Positions 10,080-22,342 of a DNA stretch of 64,000 nucleotides are shown here, in pieces. How positions within the stretch are numbered: the first letter of the stretch is position 1; the number at the start of each line of letters is the position of its first letter. Both the position numbers and the translations under genes were made by a program. Location of the stretch: contig CP085832.1 of NCBI GenBank assembly GCA_020809705.1, positions 4,402,001-4,466,000 on the forward strand, in the 5' to 3' direction. The notes below the pieces were generated by a model, which was given only the letters and a program-made list of their open reading frames with translations, was not told the origin of the DNA and did not search any database. The DNA is from Calonectria ilicicola (taxonomy: Eukaryota; Ascomycota; Sordariomycetes; Hypocreales; Nectriaceae).

Positions 10080-12218
10080 TCAAGTACCGCTGCCCCATCC
10101 TAGTGCTTCGTAGGCTAGCCTATTTTGCTGGAGAGTTCCGTTGGTGATCCATTCAAGATGCTTGTAAGAAGAGCGTGACAGCTTGGAAGCACCGTCGTCA
10201 TCCGTACAACGCAACTTTTGCTTGCGATGCCGTAGGCAGCAACCAATAAGCGGCTCTATGGCAAATGAAATTACGATGATTAGGAAGCCTAGCGCATATG
10301 TAAAGCATAAACCAAAAAGCGAAAAGGAGCCAAAATTAGTAGAGAGAATTTTCTGCATTGATATGAACTAATTAGCACGGGATCTGCTGAAATCACAACA
10401 AAGATATTTTGCGACTCTCCACACTAGAGTAGCGTCGTTGGCGGATTTCATACCTGGTTAGCGCACATCTGTTTCTGGTGTGCGTTTGAAGGTGATATAA
10501 GGTAGGATTTCAAGTCTGACCTGGTCGTCCCTTTAGGCACAGTGACATATGCCGCTTGCACAGAAGCAAGAGTTGTATTCCAGAGATGTTCCATGTCAAT
10601 CTGCCACTGATTATTTGGTAAGGGGCCTTGTACCCCGGACCTGAATTTTTGTTGTGATGCCAAAGAAGATGTCCCTAGGTTATTCACTGAATGATACGGA
10701 TCAAGAACCCATTGAGACCAAATCTTGAGGAACCAGATATAATTGCTGGCTGCTTTTGATATGTCTTTAGGCAGGGTCACGGACTGGAGGATTTCCGGAT
10801 CCGGGGCAAGGTCAAACAGTGGTGCCGCGCCGACGATGGCATCCATATAACTGGCCAACGGCCCGCATTTTGAACTTTTAGCTTCCTCTGAATGACTGCC
10901 CCGGCAAAACTGGTATCTGCTCACGCATGCAAGAGGGGAAGCTGCCTCGTCCTTGGCATATAATTGTCTTCCTCCAGCTGTGTTTCCGGCTTTCACGAAT
11001 GGCCCCGGAGATGTAGCATGATACCATGGATCATCGGTTGGCATAGAAAACACGACGCCATTTGTGGAAAGAAAAAATAGAAAAACGTCACCGTCTGATC
11101 TTTTCAAGCTGGGAATTGGATTGAAATCCGAGGCAGGTGAATAGCGCCCATTGAAGATGGATGCAGATAATCCGCTAAACATTGCACGTCAGCGGTGAAA
11201 CACTGGGATATATATTCGCTTGGACTTACGATATGATATAATTATTTTGCAGCATCCAAGGTCCCGAACTCCGGTCGTACTGGGTGTCCAGAGACTCTGC
11301 CTGGTAGGTATAGTTGACAATGGTTGAATTGTCCAGTGAACCTATTCTTAAAGATCCATAGTAGTACCGAGTATAGTTTGCAGTAGGATACGCATGTGAA
11401 CTTGTGAGTCCATCTGTTGTGAGTGGTGCACAGTGAAATGTGGACCTGACGTGCATGCGGTCGTCCTTGGGAGCATTGAGCCCAAGATGAATACTGCTAT
11501 CGAGATTGGTTTCAAGAAAAATGTTGGAATTGCTGCTTTTGCAAATACTGCTGTTGTGAAAGGGGCAACTGGCTGTGTGATTTGCCGTCGTCTCGAGTAC
11601 GGGGGTTACAAAAGTGGCGCAGCTAAGCAACCCGGAACTATTAGATGAGTAGCACTGTTGAGCATAATTGGCCACATTTGCTATGTACTCAGACTCGAGA
11701 GGAATCTGGAGGCCCCATGTATCGTCAGTATCAGATGGAAAGGTCAATAGGCCACAGTTGGGCGCGTTGATCAAGACCTCATTCCCAATACCGCTCGAGA
11801 TTGTCGCTGAGAAACCACCTGCAATAAAAAAGCCAGAAAATATCATGGTAGCTACAAGTATTGAGGGAAAGGTACGGGAAACGCAGTGGTCTGACTTATG
11901 GCGCCATGCGTAGCATAATCGGATAAGAGAAAGCAGACCAGACTCGGCAGATTGCGAGTTACACAAAATCACCTGGCGTTGGCGATGAAGGCCATCCTGG
12001 CTCTCGAGGTTAGGCTCAGAACAGTGTCGATGCAATAACAAACAGATAATTCTCCAGAACCTAGTCCCAACAAAGCCGAGAAAAAAGGAAGTAAACGCGA
12101 TGAGTATGCCGGCATTGAAACGAGTCATCGTGAGCGTAGCTCCAAGCACAGGACCCCGTGACCAATTTGTCCATACTCCCAGCTGCACCCCAAGCTCGGT
12201 GTCGGAGCTGGATGCCAT
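10080..12218 (-). CDS. Large fungal membrane protein with N-glycosylated ectodomain, unknown function
   Basis: Three exons, complement of 10080-10352, 10454-11174 and 11230-12218, give 660 residues. There are about three hydrophobic helices: near residue 35-60 (AGILIAFTSFFLGFVG), near 120-140 (SILVATMIFSGFFIAGGFSA) and near the C-terminus (FSLFGLCFTYALGFLIIVISFAI). Between helices two and three lies a region of about 400 residues rich in Cys and N-x-S/T sequons (NSSG, NHTA, NSSI, NYTR, NSTI, NYTY), so it is probably lumenal or extracellular. The tail after the last helix is basic and cytosolic. This architecture is shared by a large group of uncharacterised ascomycete proteins. I do not recognise an enzymatic motif. 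Confidence 0.78.
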
Positions 12219-13046
12219 CTTAGATTATGTAACAGGAGTAGACTGTTTATCGAAGAAGAATAAAAGTAGAATTTAATTGATTCTTGTGATAAATGCTCTT
12301 TTTTCTGAGCTGGGATGGGGATCTGAGCATTATTATTTCCCCTCAGTGGCGCAGCAGCAGAAATCTGTGTGCAGGAATTTTTAGTGTCTTTATTTTGCAT
12401 CACAGTCTTTCATCTTGGGATTCTACTGGTGTTGTTTGGCACAGGGTATTTCTTTCTGGCTGCATGTCTTGCTCTCAGCCCTATGACCCAAATTTAGTTG
12501 GTTGAATCTACCACTATTCTCGGACACAAAACAGTAAAAGCGGTGAATTTAGCAAGTCATGTGTGTCTTGCGTTTCTTTTCATAATACCAGAGCAAATCG
12601 CTGCGACGAGTGGGTCATTGGAATAACATTCTTTTGATGTGATAATCTTGTGGTCCGGCTAGAATACTTTAGGGCCTATTAAATCTCAAGAATCACGCTA
12701 TATTTCTTATGGAATCGGCAAAGAGTCGCTCGGTAGCACTTCTGAGTCATCGGTCAGCGGGTTTTAATTGATCTGACAATGCTAACGCCGGAAGGGTGAT
12801 CATCCGGATCCACTTGATCGACATGGAAGGATTCCTTCGCTGAGCTCAGTCCCCTAATCACCAAAGTCCAAGCCCCTAGATTCTCCTTGTAGAAGGTCAC
12901 TACAGTTATTCGACTATTGACACCTTGTACTCGGTTTTCGACTCATTCCATATAGATGCACACATAAAACCTCGCCCTCTAGCCAATATTTTCTTGCGAC
13001 ATCTACCAAAGTATCCTTTCCCGCTTCTTCATTTGATTCGCCAACT
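12219..13046. promoter_or_regulatory. Divergent promoter region
   Basis: 828 bp between the membrane protein (minus) and the SMP-30-like gene (plus). It must contain both promoters. I see no gene and no confident motif. Confidence 0.4.
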
Positions 13047-14072
13047 ATGATACTTGGAAATCCCTTTTTTGCCCTCCTGCTATCATCGGCTCTGGCATCG
13101 CCAATAACTCCACGCTACGAAACCACATCCATTCCACTGCCTAATCATGCCGTGGTTCAATTTCCTGTTGGAACCTGGATTGAGAACATCGCTGTCCGAC
13201 CGAACGGCAATCTGCTCCTGACCAGCTTGGCGCCGAATGCGTCCCTCTATGAAGTCGCAGACCCCACGAGCAAATCTCCGACCGTGACTCTACATTTCAC
13301 CATAGACGCGATTTCGGGTTTGCTTGGCATCACGGAAACAACCCAGGATGTTTTTGCAGTTGTGGGCGGGAACCCTAGCACCTCTACTGGTGGCGTCAAG
13401 GGAACATATGGTGTCTGGAAAGTGGACTTTTCTAGCGACCATACCCGAGAACCTGAACTTGTCGCATCCATCCCCGAGGCTGTTTTATTGAATGGCGCAA
13501 CCACGGTTCCCCTAAACAAAAATATCATTCTTATTGCGGACTCCATCCTTGGAGTTGTCTGGCGTGTTGACATGGCTACCGGGAAATACGACATTGCAGC
13601 TCAGGTCCCAGAAATGGGACCTCAATCCAACAGCTCACTGGCCGTTTCTATCAATGGACTGCACATTCATTCAGGTCATCTGTGGTGGACTAATTATAAT
13701 GAATCCACTCTTTATAAAATCGAGGTTACCGAAACCGGCTCTCCAGTTCCAGGCGCTAAAGCACAAAAGGTCGCGAGAGTGTCGGATTCGGCAATGGCTG
13801 CGGATGACTTCACTTTTGGGCCGGAAAACAAAAGTATTGCTTGGGTAGCCACCAACAAGGGAAATCAGGTAGTTGCAGTCGATTCGGCCGGTGAAATCAA
13901 GATTGTGGCTGGGTCTTTAGGCTCAGATGAGGTTCCCATCGCAACGGCGGGCAAATTTGGAAGAACACCTCGGGATGCGAAAACCTTGTACATTACCACC
14001 GGCACAGGGAACGTCAATGACACCTTGGTGGGAGGTAAAGTCCAAGCAATTAACACGACTGGTTTCCGATAA
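13047..14072 (+). CDS. Secreted SMP-30/gluconolactonase-like beta-propeller protein
   Basis: Single exon, 341 residues. A signal peptide is clear (MILGNPFFALLLSSALAS, cleavage near residue 18). The mature part has repeated propeller-blade signatures such as WIENIAVRPNGNLLLTSL, ILIADSILGVVWRVD and SINGLHIHSGHLWWTNY, typical of the six-bladed SMP-30/gluconolactonase/LRE-like superfamily. Several N-glycosylation sequons (NAS, NSS, NES, NKS) fit secretion. Family members include lactonases and metal-dependent hydrolases, but many fungal paralogs are uncharacterised, so the substrate is unknown. It stands alone between divergent and convergent neighbours. Confidence 0.8.
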   Translation: MILGNPFFALLLSSALASPITPRYETTSIPLPNHAVVQFPVGTWIENIAVRPNGNLLLTSLAPNASLYEVADPTSKSPTVTLHFTIDAISGLLGITETTQDVFAVVGGNPSTSTGGVKGTYGVWKVDFSSDHTREPELVASIPEAVLLNGATTVPLNKNIILIADSILGVVWRVDMATGKYDIAAQVPEMGPQSNSSLAVSINGLHIHSGHLWWTNYNESTLYKIEVTETGSPVPGAKAQKVARVSDSAMAADDFTFGPENKSIAWVATNKGNQVVAVDSAGEIKIVAGSLGSDEVPIATAGKFGRTPRDAKTLYITTGTGNVNDTLVGGKVQAINTTGFR

Positions 14073-14472
14073 TCTTGAACTAGATAAAATGAGCGTGGGA
14101 TTGCTAGTATAGTTGGCAGGAATTTAATGTGATCTAATGCCTACCACATCTCAGAGCCAGGATATTGTCCAGTTGCATGCACTTATGTCATATCCCAATG
14201 CTAATAATAATGGCCTTTCTATCTTCCAGGTTTTTCTTTTGGCACTTCAATGAGATAATCTATTGACATAACCTCTCACCTACTAAGATGTCATGCATTT
14301 GGCCGAATGCCGGGTGGCCTGGTGAATTTGAACACCCTTGGCAAACTTTCTGACTAAAAAGATCAACAAGAGAATTGAGAGTTCTGTCTACATTTTCCCA
14401 GACCCATTTCCTGCAAAAGAATAACTTCAGGGTAATTCTTTTTCAACCTCCAGCCCACCGTTAAATCATTCC
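14073..14472. other. Convergent 3' intergenic
   Basis: This is the 3' region of the SMP-30-like gene facing the small Cys-rich gene on the other strand. I see nothing else. Confidence 0.4.
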
Positions 14473-14693
14473 TCAATTACAAACTGAGCACTTGACTTCT
14501 TCCCACCTACCATCACAGGTATGACCATTGGCGTATTTAGTTGGATCCTTCCGGTGTTCTGCACATTTTGTGCAATCCGGCTGCGTCATCCAGCGCTTTA
14601 AGCCATTACAATAAGTCCAGGTTTGTGTCTTGAATGGCGTGTTCGTTAGCAGCTTATTATATTAGAAGCAGAGTGTTTGGCAATATTTACCAT
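14473..14693 (-). CDS. Very small Cys-rich protein with a start codon isolated on its own exon
   Basis: A reading frame of 51 codons plus stop (complement of 14473-14628) has an ordered Cys pattern: TYCNGLKRW, PDCTKCAEHRK, GHTCDGRW and KCSVCN just before TGA. There is no in-frame ATG at its 5' end. A 62-bp intron (14629-14690) with GTAAAT donor, TGCTAAC branch point and CAAG acceptor joins it in phase 0 to an ATG at 14691-14693, so the start codon is the last codon of the first exon. The product would be 52 residues with six Cys and no signal peptide in this model. A longer N-terminus through further upstream exons is possible. The Cys pairs could bind zinc. I do not recognise a named family. 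Confidence 0.45.
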
Positions 14694-15226
14694 TTTGATG
14701 AAGCGAAATCCTCCTTAAAATTAGATCTAGATAAGCGTAAGAAATCATTTGCCTGGCTTATTGAAGCTTAGAATAGAGAGTAGTTTAACCTTGACAAGTT
14801 GGGTGATTCGACTGCTATTTATGTTCGCTGTTCACAGCAGCAGATTTCATATTTCGAGGCTCTGCTGGGAATATTTTATCCGAGCAATAGTCACAATACC
14901 GCTCAAAAGGGAAATCCGCAGATAAGATCGCGTACATAGCGAATTGGGCACTGACACCTGGGTCATCTACTGTGAGGCATTTTCAAATTCGCTGGGAAAG
15001 TGCAAATGAGATCTCATGATCACTAAATTACGCCCAATTATTGGTTGCCGTCAGCCCCCGACTATGACGCAGCCACTGGATGACGCAATAGAATGGACCA
15101 CATAGCTTCTTGTAGTATGATCAGCAGTAGCCTCACTGGGTTTGCCTACATTGACTGGCCAGGAAGAAAAGAAATTCATGTCAGTCAGTGTTCTAAATGT
15201 CATTCATTACATGAATATATCATATT
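14694..15226. other. Intergenic, nothing recognised
   Basis: About 530 bp between the small Cys-rich gene and the 3' end of the transporter gene; no supported feature. Confidence 0.35.
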
Positions 15227-16830
15227 CTAGAGATTGTATCTAAAAGACTTATTTTCTCTATCCGTCAAATCGTCCAAACCGTGACTCAGTTCTGGGGGAC
15301 CGTACTCGCGATCCCTATCAGCGTTTTCCTTGGCCAACTTCCAGCGAAGCCCAAGAGAAACAAAGATACAGATTGCAAAGCAAATCATGATTCCCATGAA
15401 GCTCTGGTCATATCGTGGGGCATACTTGGCGTCAAACATCAAAGGGCCAACAATATTTCCAAGAGAGTATCCGATAAATGTCCCTGCCGCGTACACAGCC
15501 TTTTTTGTATACCCAGCGACATTGGATGTGCCAAGTCCGATGCACTGCACCCAGGCCGAAGAGAAAAAGTTGAGTAGATAAAACCCAGCAATACGACCGC
15601 CATTCATCGAGCTAGGTAATTTCCACCTATAAAATGTCAGTCTTTACCCAAAACCAAGGTGCAGAAATACTTACAAGAGCGCGCAGCCTAAGATGACGGG
15701 AAAGCAGGAAGCAGTAATGAGGTAGAGACGGGCGCTTGGGACAGTGCGTCCAATGTATCCTGAACCCAACACGCAGATCAGTGCCATGACGCCAACAGGC
15801 ATGTTTAGTAACAATGAGTTGTAAACGCTGAATCCCATGCCATTAAATACGATGGCACCGAAGGAGCTAATAGCGCCAGAGCCAGTTGTAGAGACCGTTG
15901 ACATGATGATAATGCACCATAATTGATAATCAAGCAGCGCTTCCCGGACTTGATATAGCTTGACCTGTTTGTTTTCCATTCCGGAATTGTTCTGGCGCAC
16001 TCGTTCGAGAAGCAATTCGCGTTCCCTCTCATCAAACCCCTTTGCTTTTTGAGGGCTATCAGGGAACAGCCACCAGAGCGCGATTCCCCATAAGAATGTC
16101 ACACTACCTGCGAACAGGTACATGTACTTCCACGGGCTGAGGCCACCACCGGAGATATGGCCGAGGCCGTAGTTGATGGGTGGAGAGATGAGAAGAGAGC
16201 CACCACTGAAGGAATACCACCAACTTGATCGCAAAACCTGTTCCGAATGTGTGTACCACAACCCAACAACGAGCATAAAGATTGGAGATACACCAGCTTC
16301 AATGAGACCCAGTGCAAACCTATTTGCCAAGAGGCCGGCGTAAGACGAGCATGCCGCTGTGCAAAGGGTGATGATGGCCCAAATTATGCAAATGATGGTA
16401 CAGACCACTCTTGGCGGATATTTTTGGGCAAGGAGAGAGATCGGATAGGTTCCGGCAATGTAACCAAAGGAAAAGATGAGGGTCGCCCAAGAGTATTTTA
16501 GACCATCTTCCAAGCCAAGATCTTTTCGTAGACCAAAGATAGCTGCCTGGCTCATGGTGGCTTTATCATAGTACTGCAATGCATATGTGAAGCAGAGCTG
16601 GAAGTTTCGCGATTAGCAAGTGTGGACAGAAATGCTAATTCACATTTCGAGTGCAAAATACATACCACGGGCATGAGTTTCCAGTCAATCTTTCTCAAGA
16701 GCCTTTTATTTGTCGCTTCGTCGATTGTGACAATGTTGCTATCCTTGGATATATCGTCAATGGTGACGACGGCTGGCTTGCCGTCGTTGGTATCGACAGC
16801 GCCCGGCGCTGGTGCCCCCGTGGAGGACAT
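15227..16830 (-). CDS. DAL5/allantoate-permease-type MFS transporter (anion:cation symporter family)
   Basis: Three exons, complement of 15227-15626, 15675-16597 and 16666-16830, encode 495 residues. After a cytosolic N-terminus, about twelve hydrophobic helices follow. The opening segment KRLLRKIDWKLMPV, LQYYDKATMSQAAIFGLRKDL and the RFALGLIEAGVSPIF helix are hallmarks of the ACS family, which includes allantoate, nicotinate, biotin-precursor and other organic-anion permeases. The central loop (DSPQKAKGFDERERELLLER) is also typical. The likely role is uptake of a carboxylate or other organic anion at the plasma membrane by proton symport; the exact substrate cannot be inferred. It is not obviously linked to its neighbours. 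Confidence 0.87.
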
Positions 16831-19052
16831 TTTGACTCAAGTGCAGATTAAGCAAGGGTCTGGAAAGGAGGAGAACTTGATGGATACAGAATCAAATTAA
16901 AAAAAGATTAAAAAAAGAAGGAAACGACACAAGGTAATTATAGCTGAGAAACATGTTGAGAACCATGAACGTCTGCTCCAGTCTGGGGTACTTGCGTACC
17001 CCAGATTTCCCCGCATTGGGCGAGTCCCAGCCAGAGATCGGTGCAACCTCCGAGCTCAGATCACCAATTATTTCCGAGAGAATCAGCATTGCATTCCGAT
17101 ATTCCGCTCCACAGCAAGCTAAACGTGGCAAATGCGGGGAATCTCAAACGTTTTGCGCATGTTTAATAATAATTTTGGAGTTTTTATAACAAAGAATTCC
17201 CATCGCCGTTGCTTTTTCGGATGCAACTGTCCAGGTCCCAGTTCCTGTCGGCTAGTTTTTGGCATTGGCCCATGCCTATATTAAGTTTCAATCTCTTCCT
17301 TTTTCGTTTCTCTCTCCGAGCAAGCTATCGGTGATCAAATAACAACAGCGACTTTTCATCGTTTTGCTATTGGCCATTGTGATAGCTGTCAGATTAATAT
17401 CCACCTGCGTAACAGACGCTCGGTACTCGGAACATGTTCCGTAAAAGGATCCAGCCATGCGGTTTGTAGCCGAAATTATAACCGAAAATCACCTCAGGAT
17501 GGGTCGTTGGGTCTTACTAAAGCACGGGAGGAGCGCGCTAATGGCGTGAACACGCTACATTATTGCTCTTAATCATTCACAACAAATCAGCTATAGCATG
17601 TGATTCAGAAATTTGCCCTGCATTTCCGACAAATTCGCGTTACAAGCGTGGTACTAGCTCGGCTAGAGGGGTCCCAAAGCTGTGATAACAGAGAAAATTC
17701 ATTTCTCGGATCTCAGAAACAGCCCGTTGCTCCGGTGTACCCCCACTTCTGAGGTTGATTGCTCATCAAACTGGGCTCATGGATCTACCAGTCATCATCT
17801 ATCGCGCATCTTACATCATGGTAATTTAAGGGAATGCCTATCTATATTTATCGTCTCATTAGCGAGCGCATGGGTCACGCAATCTGAAAGTAGTTTGGTT
17901 GCTGTAGCAAGAAAATTTTCAAGATTGTTTCTTGTCAAATCTTCCAAAGAAAACTGCTACTCATATACTATTGTTAAAGGTGCAAATATTTATGGTATGC
18001 CGCGTGGATTTAATTGGATACTTCTCTTGTCAGATTCATCAGATTACCAGCTCTATGTGACAGAAAATCTCACACAAATATCACGACTCCCCAAACTTAG
18101 TTGTATCTGCCACCGTTGTGGCTTGGAGCTCCCTCTTGGTTGAGCCCACGATTTACCAAAATATCACGACTCTAGAAGGCCTCGAAATATGAATTGTCAA
18201 ACATTTGTTCTTTTGACAGACTAGCTACCAGATCTAACCTCAAGTAATGAGGCTATCATTTGATCAAGTGCCCAATCTTGATAGCACACAACACCGACAA
18301 CCTCCCAAGAATAGAATAATAAAGGTTAAATTTTCAAATAGCCAAAGATATCAGTATGCTTTAATTTTGAGTTTCCCCACCCCTTCCCACAAATAAGAAT
18401 CCCTTCTCTCTTGCTATTCCTTGGATATAAATCCGACCCTGAGAAAAGGTGCAAGGCCTTTATTGCTGGATAAACATTAATACACGGTCAGATTAGGGTG
18501 GTTTCTTAGTATAAATTGCATTTTGATCTGAGTGCTGGGGCAAAAATGAGGTTCGAGCTCCATAAAAAAACAGCTTGACAGACAATTTACGTCATCGTGC
18601 CAGACTCCATCGCACGGTTATGCATGACGCCCTTGTCAGCTAGTTACCCTTAGTTTTTTGCATTAAAACTAATTTGTTACAATGCTCCTAAATATAGGTT
18701 CTTTTTAGCCCTTGACTTAATATATTTAACAGGCCATCGAGGAGACCGGATTTCCTCCGAATCACAGAACTGGTGGCCAGCATCGGTCCATATCACAAAT
18801 GACAGAGTCAGATACGGCCATGTCTCACCAGCGTTGGTCACGTGTTGGTTGATCATCAGCTTCTCCACATCCTCTTTCGTTCGAGAACTACCCCGCAACT
18901 CTCGATAACCTTCCTGCGACCATTCGATCTCACGCCGTCAGCTGAAGTTAGGTCGATAAACCACCATCCTATGGGCTATTGTCCATATTCTGGATTTAAT
19001 GAGCGGCCATTTGGGTCTCATTTGAATCATATTTACTATTCAAGCAACCAAG
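16831..19052. other. Long intergenic stretch, no gene recognised
   Basis: 2.2 kb between the divergent transporter and NACHT genes. The largest frame (plus strand 17682-18143, 153 codons) has no family resemblance and no initiation context. Both promoters must lie here. Confidence 0.4.
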
Positions 19053-22000
19053 ATGAATCCTATCTCGGGGTTTGAGCTTGCCGCTGGTGTCGCCCAATTT
19101 GCAACGTTTACATTAAGTTTAATCTCCCAGGCCACGGAGATATACCAATCCTCAGGTGGTCTGAGCAAGGATGTATTGACGATTGAAACAATCTACAACC
19201 GATTACAGATGATAAGTTCAGGTTTAGATGTACCACCCTCTACAACAGTCGTTGACAGACAATGCCAACAACAAGTCCAAATAATATCAGATCTATCCAA
19301 AGCTTGCAAAACAGACTGCACCAAATTACTTGGTATAGTTGCATCGCTCAAGGTTGACGATGGCCCAAAAAGAAAATGGAAAAGCTTCCGCGCAGCACTC
19401 AAAGTTAATTGGGAAAATAAAGAAATCACTAAGCTAGAGGAAAGGCTAGGTAGGACGCAAACAACTCTTACACTTCAAATTTGCGAAATTTCGAAGTATG
19501 TTCAGATCATCATTTTATCAGAAAATGCGCTTAACCTTTTAACAGCATCTACCATGAATCGCATCGCAACACGCTGAGGAAGATTCAAGAGGAAAGTGAT
19601 CGGTTGAAAGTTGACCAGTCACACAAATTGGATGAAATTCGGGAAATCCTGATGAAAATGCAGCAAAGAATTCCCACAGGGAAAAAGAATTACGTATCTC
19701 CGTTCTCGCCTGATGATATTAGTGAGATGGAGAACCAATTCTCATCCCTAATCATCGCAGAACAAGATATCACCAAACAGCAATCAATATTGCAAAGCTT
19801 AACCTTCTACCATCGCACTACTAGACATTCTGACATCACGAATGCTCAAAAAACAACTTTCGAATGGGTACTTAAGGAGGGTGGTGTGTGCGAAGGCATA
19901 TTTTTGCATTGGCTAAAGAATGACAATGGTGTCTTCTGGGTATCTGGGAAACCAGGATCTGGAAAGTCTACGCTGATGAAATTTATTGCTGATCATCCTC
20001 AAACTAAACGGTTTTTATACTCTTGGTCCTGTCCGAAACAGACTTATATCGCTAGCCACTACTTTTGGAGCGCAGGATCAGCGATTCAAAAATCCCATGA
20101 GGGTCTCCTACAAACTCTTCTGTATGACATATTTCGCCAATGTCCGAATTTGCTCACAGTGGCCTGTCCTCAGCGTTGGTCGCGGAAAGATTCCGCCGGT
20201 TTATCACAGCCTTGGAGCTTATCTGAGCTGCGAGTTGTTCTCGATAGTATTGCTGAGCAGCCACTTATGTCTGAAAAGTTCTGTTTCTTCATCGACGGCT
20301 TAGACGAGTATAATGGAGATCACCTGGATATCTGCCAAGATCTTAAACGCCTTGCAGAGTCCCTCAACATCAAGTTATGTATCTCTAGCCGAGATTGGAA
20401 CGTGTTTGAGGACAGCTTTGGGAAAGATTCCTCTCGAAAGGTTTGCATTCATAAACTTACCAATGACGACATTCGAAACTATGCAGAACTTAGGTTACTG
20501 CAGCATCCGGAATGGGAAAGACTGAAGCGGGAAGACTCCCGTACCAATTCGCTGATAGAGGAAGTTACCGAGAGAGCACAGGGCGTGTTTCTTTGGGTAT
20601 TTTTAGTGACCAATCTCCTCCGTGATGGTTTATCTCACGAGGATAGCTTCTCTGATCTGCACCGGCGACTTGGGAGTTTCCCATCTGACTTGGGGCTCTT
20701 TTTCAGACATATTTTGGATAAGGTAGATCCTTTCTATCATGAAAAAATGAGTGGCGTTTTAGCAATCGCGGTGAAGGCAAAGTCTCCTTTACACGCGATG
20801 GTCTACCATTTTTATAACCAGGAATATGAATCCATGGACTACGCTTTGCAAATTCCAGTGGAGGCTCAAGACCCCCAAGAGGAGGATTACCAATGCAAGA
20901 AGACCAAGAGGCGGTTAAACGGCTGGTGCAAGGGATTACTGGAAGTGAAAAGACGCCAGGTGGGGTTTCTTCATCGCACAGTGAAGGACTTTCTTGCAAC
21001 CGAAGAAATGGCCAAATATCTACAGTCAAAACACAGGCAGGGATTTAACGCAAACTTATCTATTCTAAGAGCTTATACAGCTTGGGTCAAGATCATAAAG
21101 TGCGAAAAAAGAATATTGCGAATAGGTCCTGGTAATTACAATGATGTTCCTATGACATCACGCATACGAGAGGCTATGAGATATGCCTCTGAGTTGGAAG
21201 ACGAATCAAGCGATAATCAAGATACCATTCAAGCTGAGACTATGCTACTCGACGCTATGGAAGCTGCAATTTGTGTAATAGACCTAAGAGAGCGTGAAAG
21301 AGCATTCCCCATCTTGGAAGGATTCAATTCGAACGGCGCAAAAGTATTCTTTAGAGAACACGTCATTAAGATGAATCTGTCCAAATATCTGTTACAGAAA
21401 ATCGGTCATCTTGACTATTTCAACGAGTTCGAGATAACTCCTTTAGCAATGGCCATCCATTCAGAACTTTGGGCAGACAAGGAAATGCTACCTTGGACTG
21501 ATAAATGTATCAGTATGATAGAAGTCTTACTTGCCAACGGGGAAGATCCGAATGATCAATATGAGGTTTTTCAGGGGGGCGAATTTTCTCAGTTCACTGG
21601 TAGTAGAGTCACCCACATGTCAGCTTGGGCTATGTTGTATTCATGGATCATTCCAAGCTTAGTTGGAGATTTGGGGCCAAAATTCATTCCAACGCTAGAG
21701 TGTGGTCTCTTGACCCGATTCTTAAGGCATAAAGCTGATCCAAATGCATTAGTCTGGCGCCTTGGGCAGGAATTTGGAACGAGTAAAAAAAAGGCCACGT
21801 ATTCCTCAACCTGGAGAGATATCCTTCTTGTTTCGTTTCAAATGCATATGGGACCGCATACATCGCGCTATCTTCAGGTTCTAGATGAATTTCTCGATGC
21901 TGGAGCTAACTCTGAACTAGCATCCTTTGGAACGTTACAGGATGACCATCTTCATGCCACTATCAGTGACACCATATTGGAGGAGTTTTTCCAGAGACTG

Positions 22001-22342
22001 CAATCTAAAGACAGGAGATCAAATACAACAGGCAGCGTTCAGCTTCTGGCTAATGTAACGGACAAGTTGCTGTCGAAAGTTTCCGAACAGACCTTGATGA
22101 AACCTTGCATTTGGGAAGCTATAAGGCAATCGTTTCCTGGACAATTAGCGAATCAGTTGCGAGATAAATACTTGCCGAAGGAAAGTTTGATGTGGAATAC
22201 CAGTTGGGAACAGCTTGATGGACACTTGAAGGGATCTGAGACATCTCAGGAAACTACAATATGCGGAAGGAAGAAGAGACATCAGGCAGTAGGTCTCACT
22301 AGTGGCTTATTTAAAGAGAGTTTCAAGAAGCCAAAAACATAA
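19053..22342 (+). CDS. STAND NTPase with NACHT domain (fungal NLR-like)
   Basis: Two exons, 19053-19495 and 19546-22342, encode 1079 residues. The N-terminus (MNPISGFELAAGVAQFATFT... to about 150) matches the helical N-terminal domain common to fungal STAND proteins. The NACHT core has Walker A GKPGSGKST (about 282-290), Walker B KFCFFIDGLDEY (about 392-403) and a following LCISSRDW sensor-type strand. A winged-helix-like region contains VGFLHRTVKDFLATEE (about 600). The C-terminal 450 residues hold two short ankyrin-reminiscent segments (VLLANGEDPND, FLRHKADPNA) but no clear WD40, TPR or ankyrin array. Family members act as intracellular sensors, some in heterokaryon incompatibility. Activation partners are unknown. 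The gene is intact and stands isolated. Confidence 0.86.
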
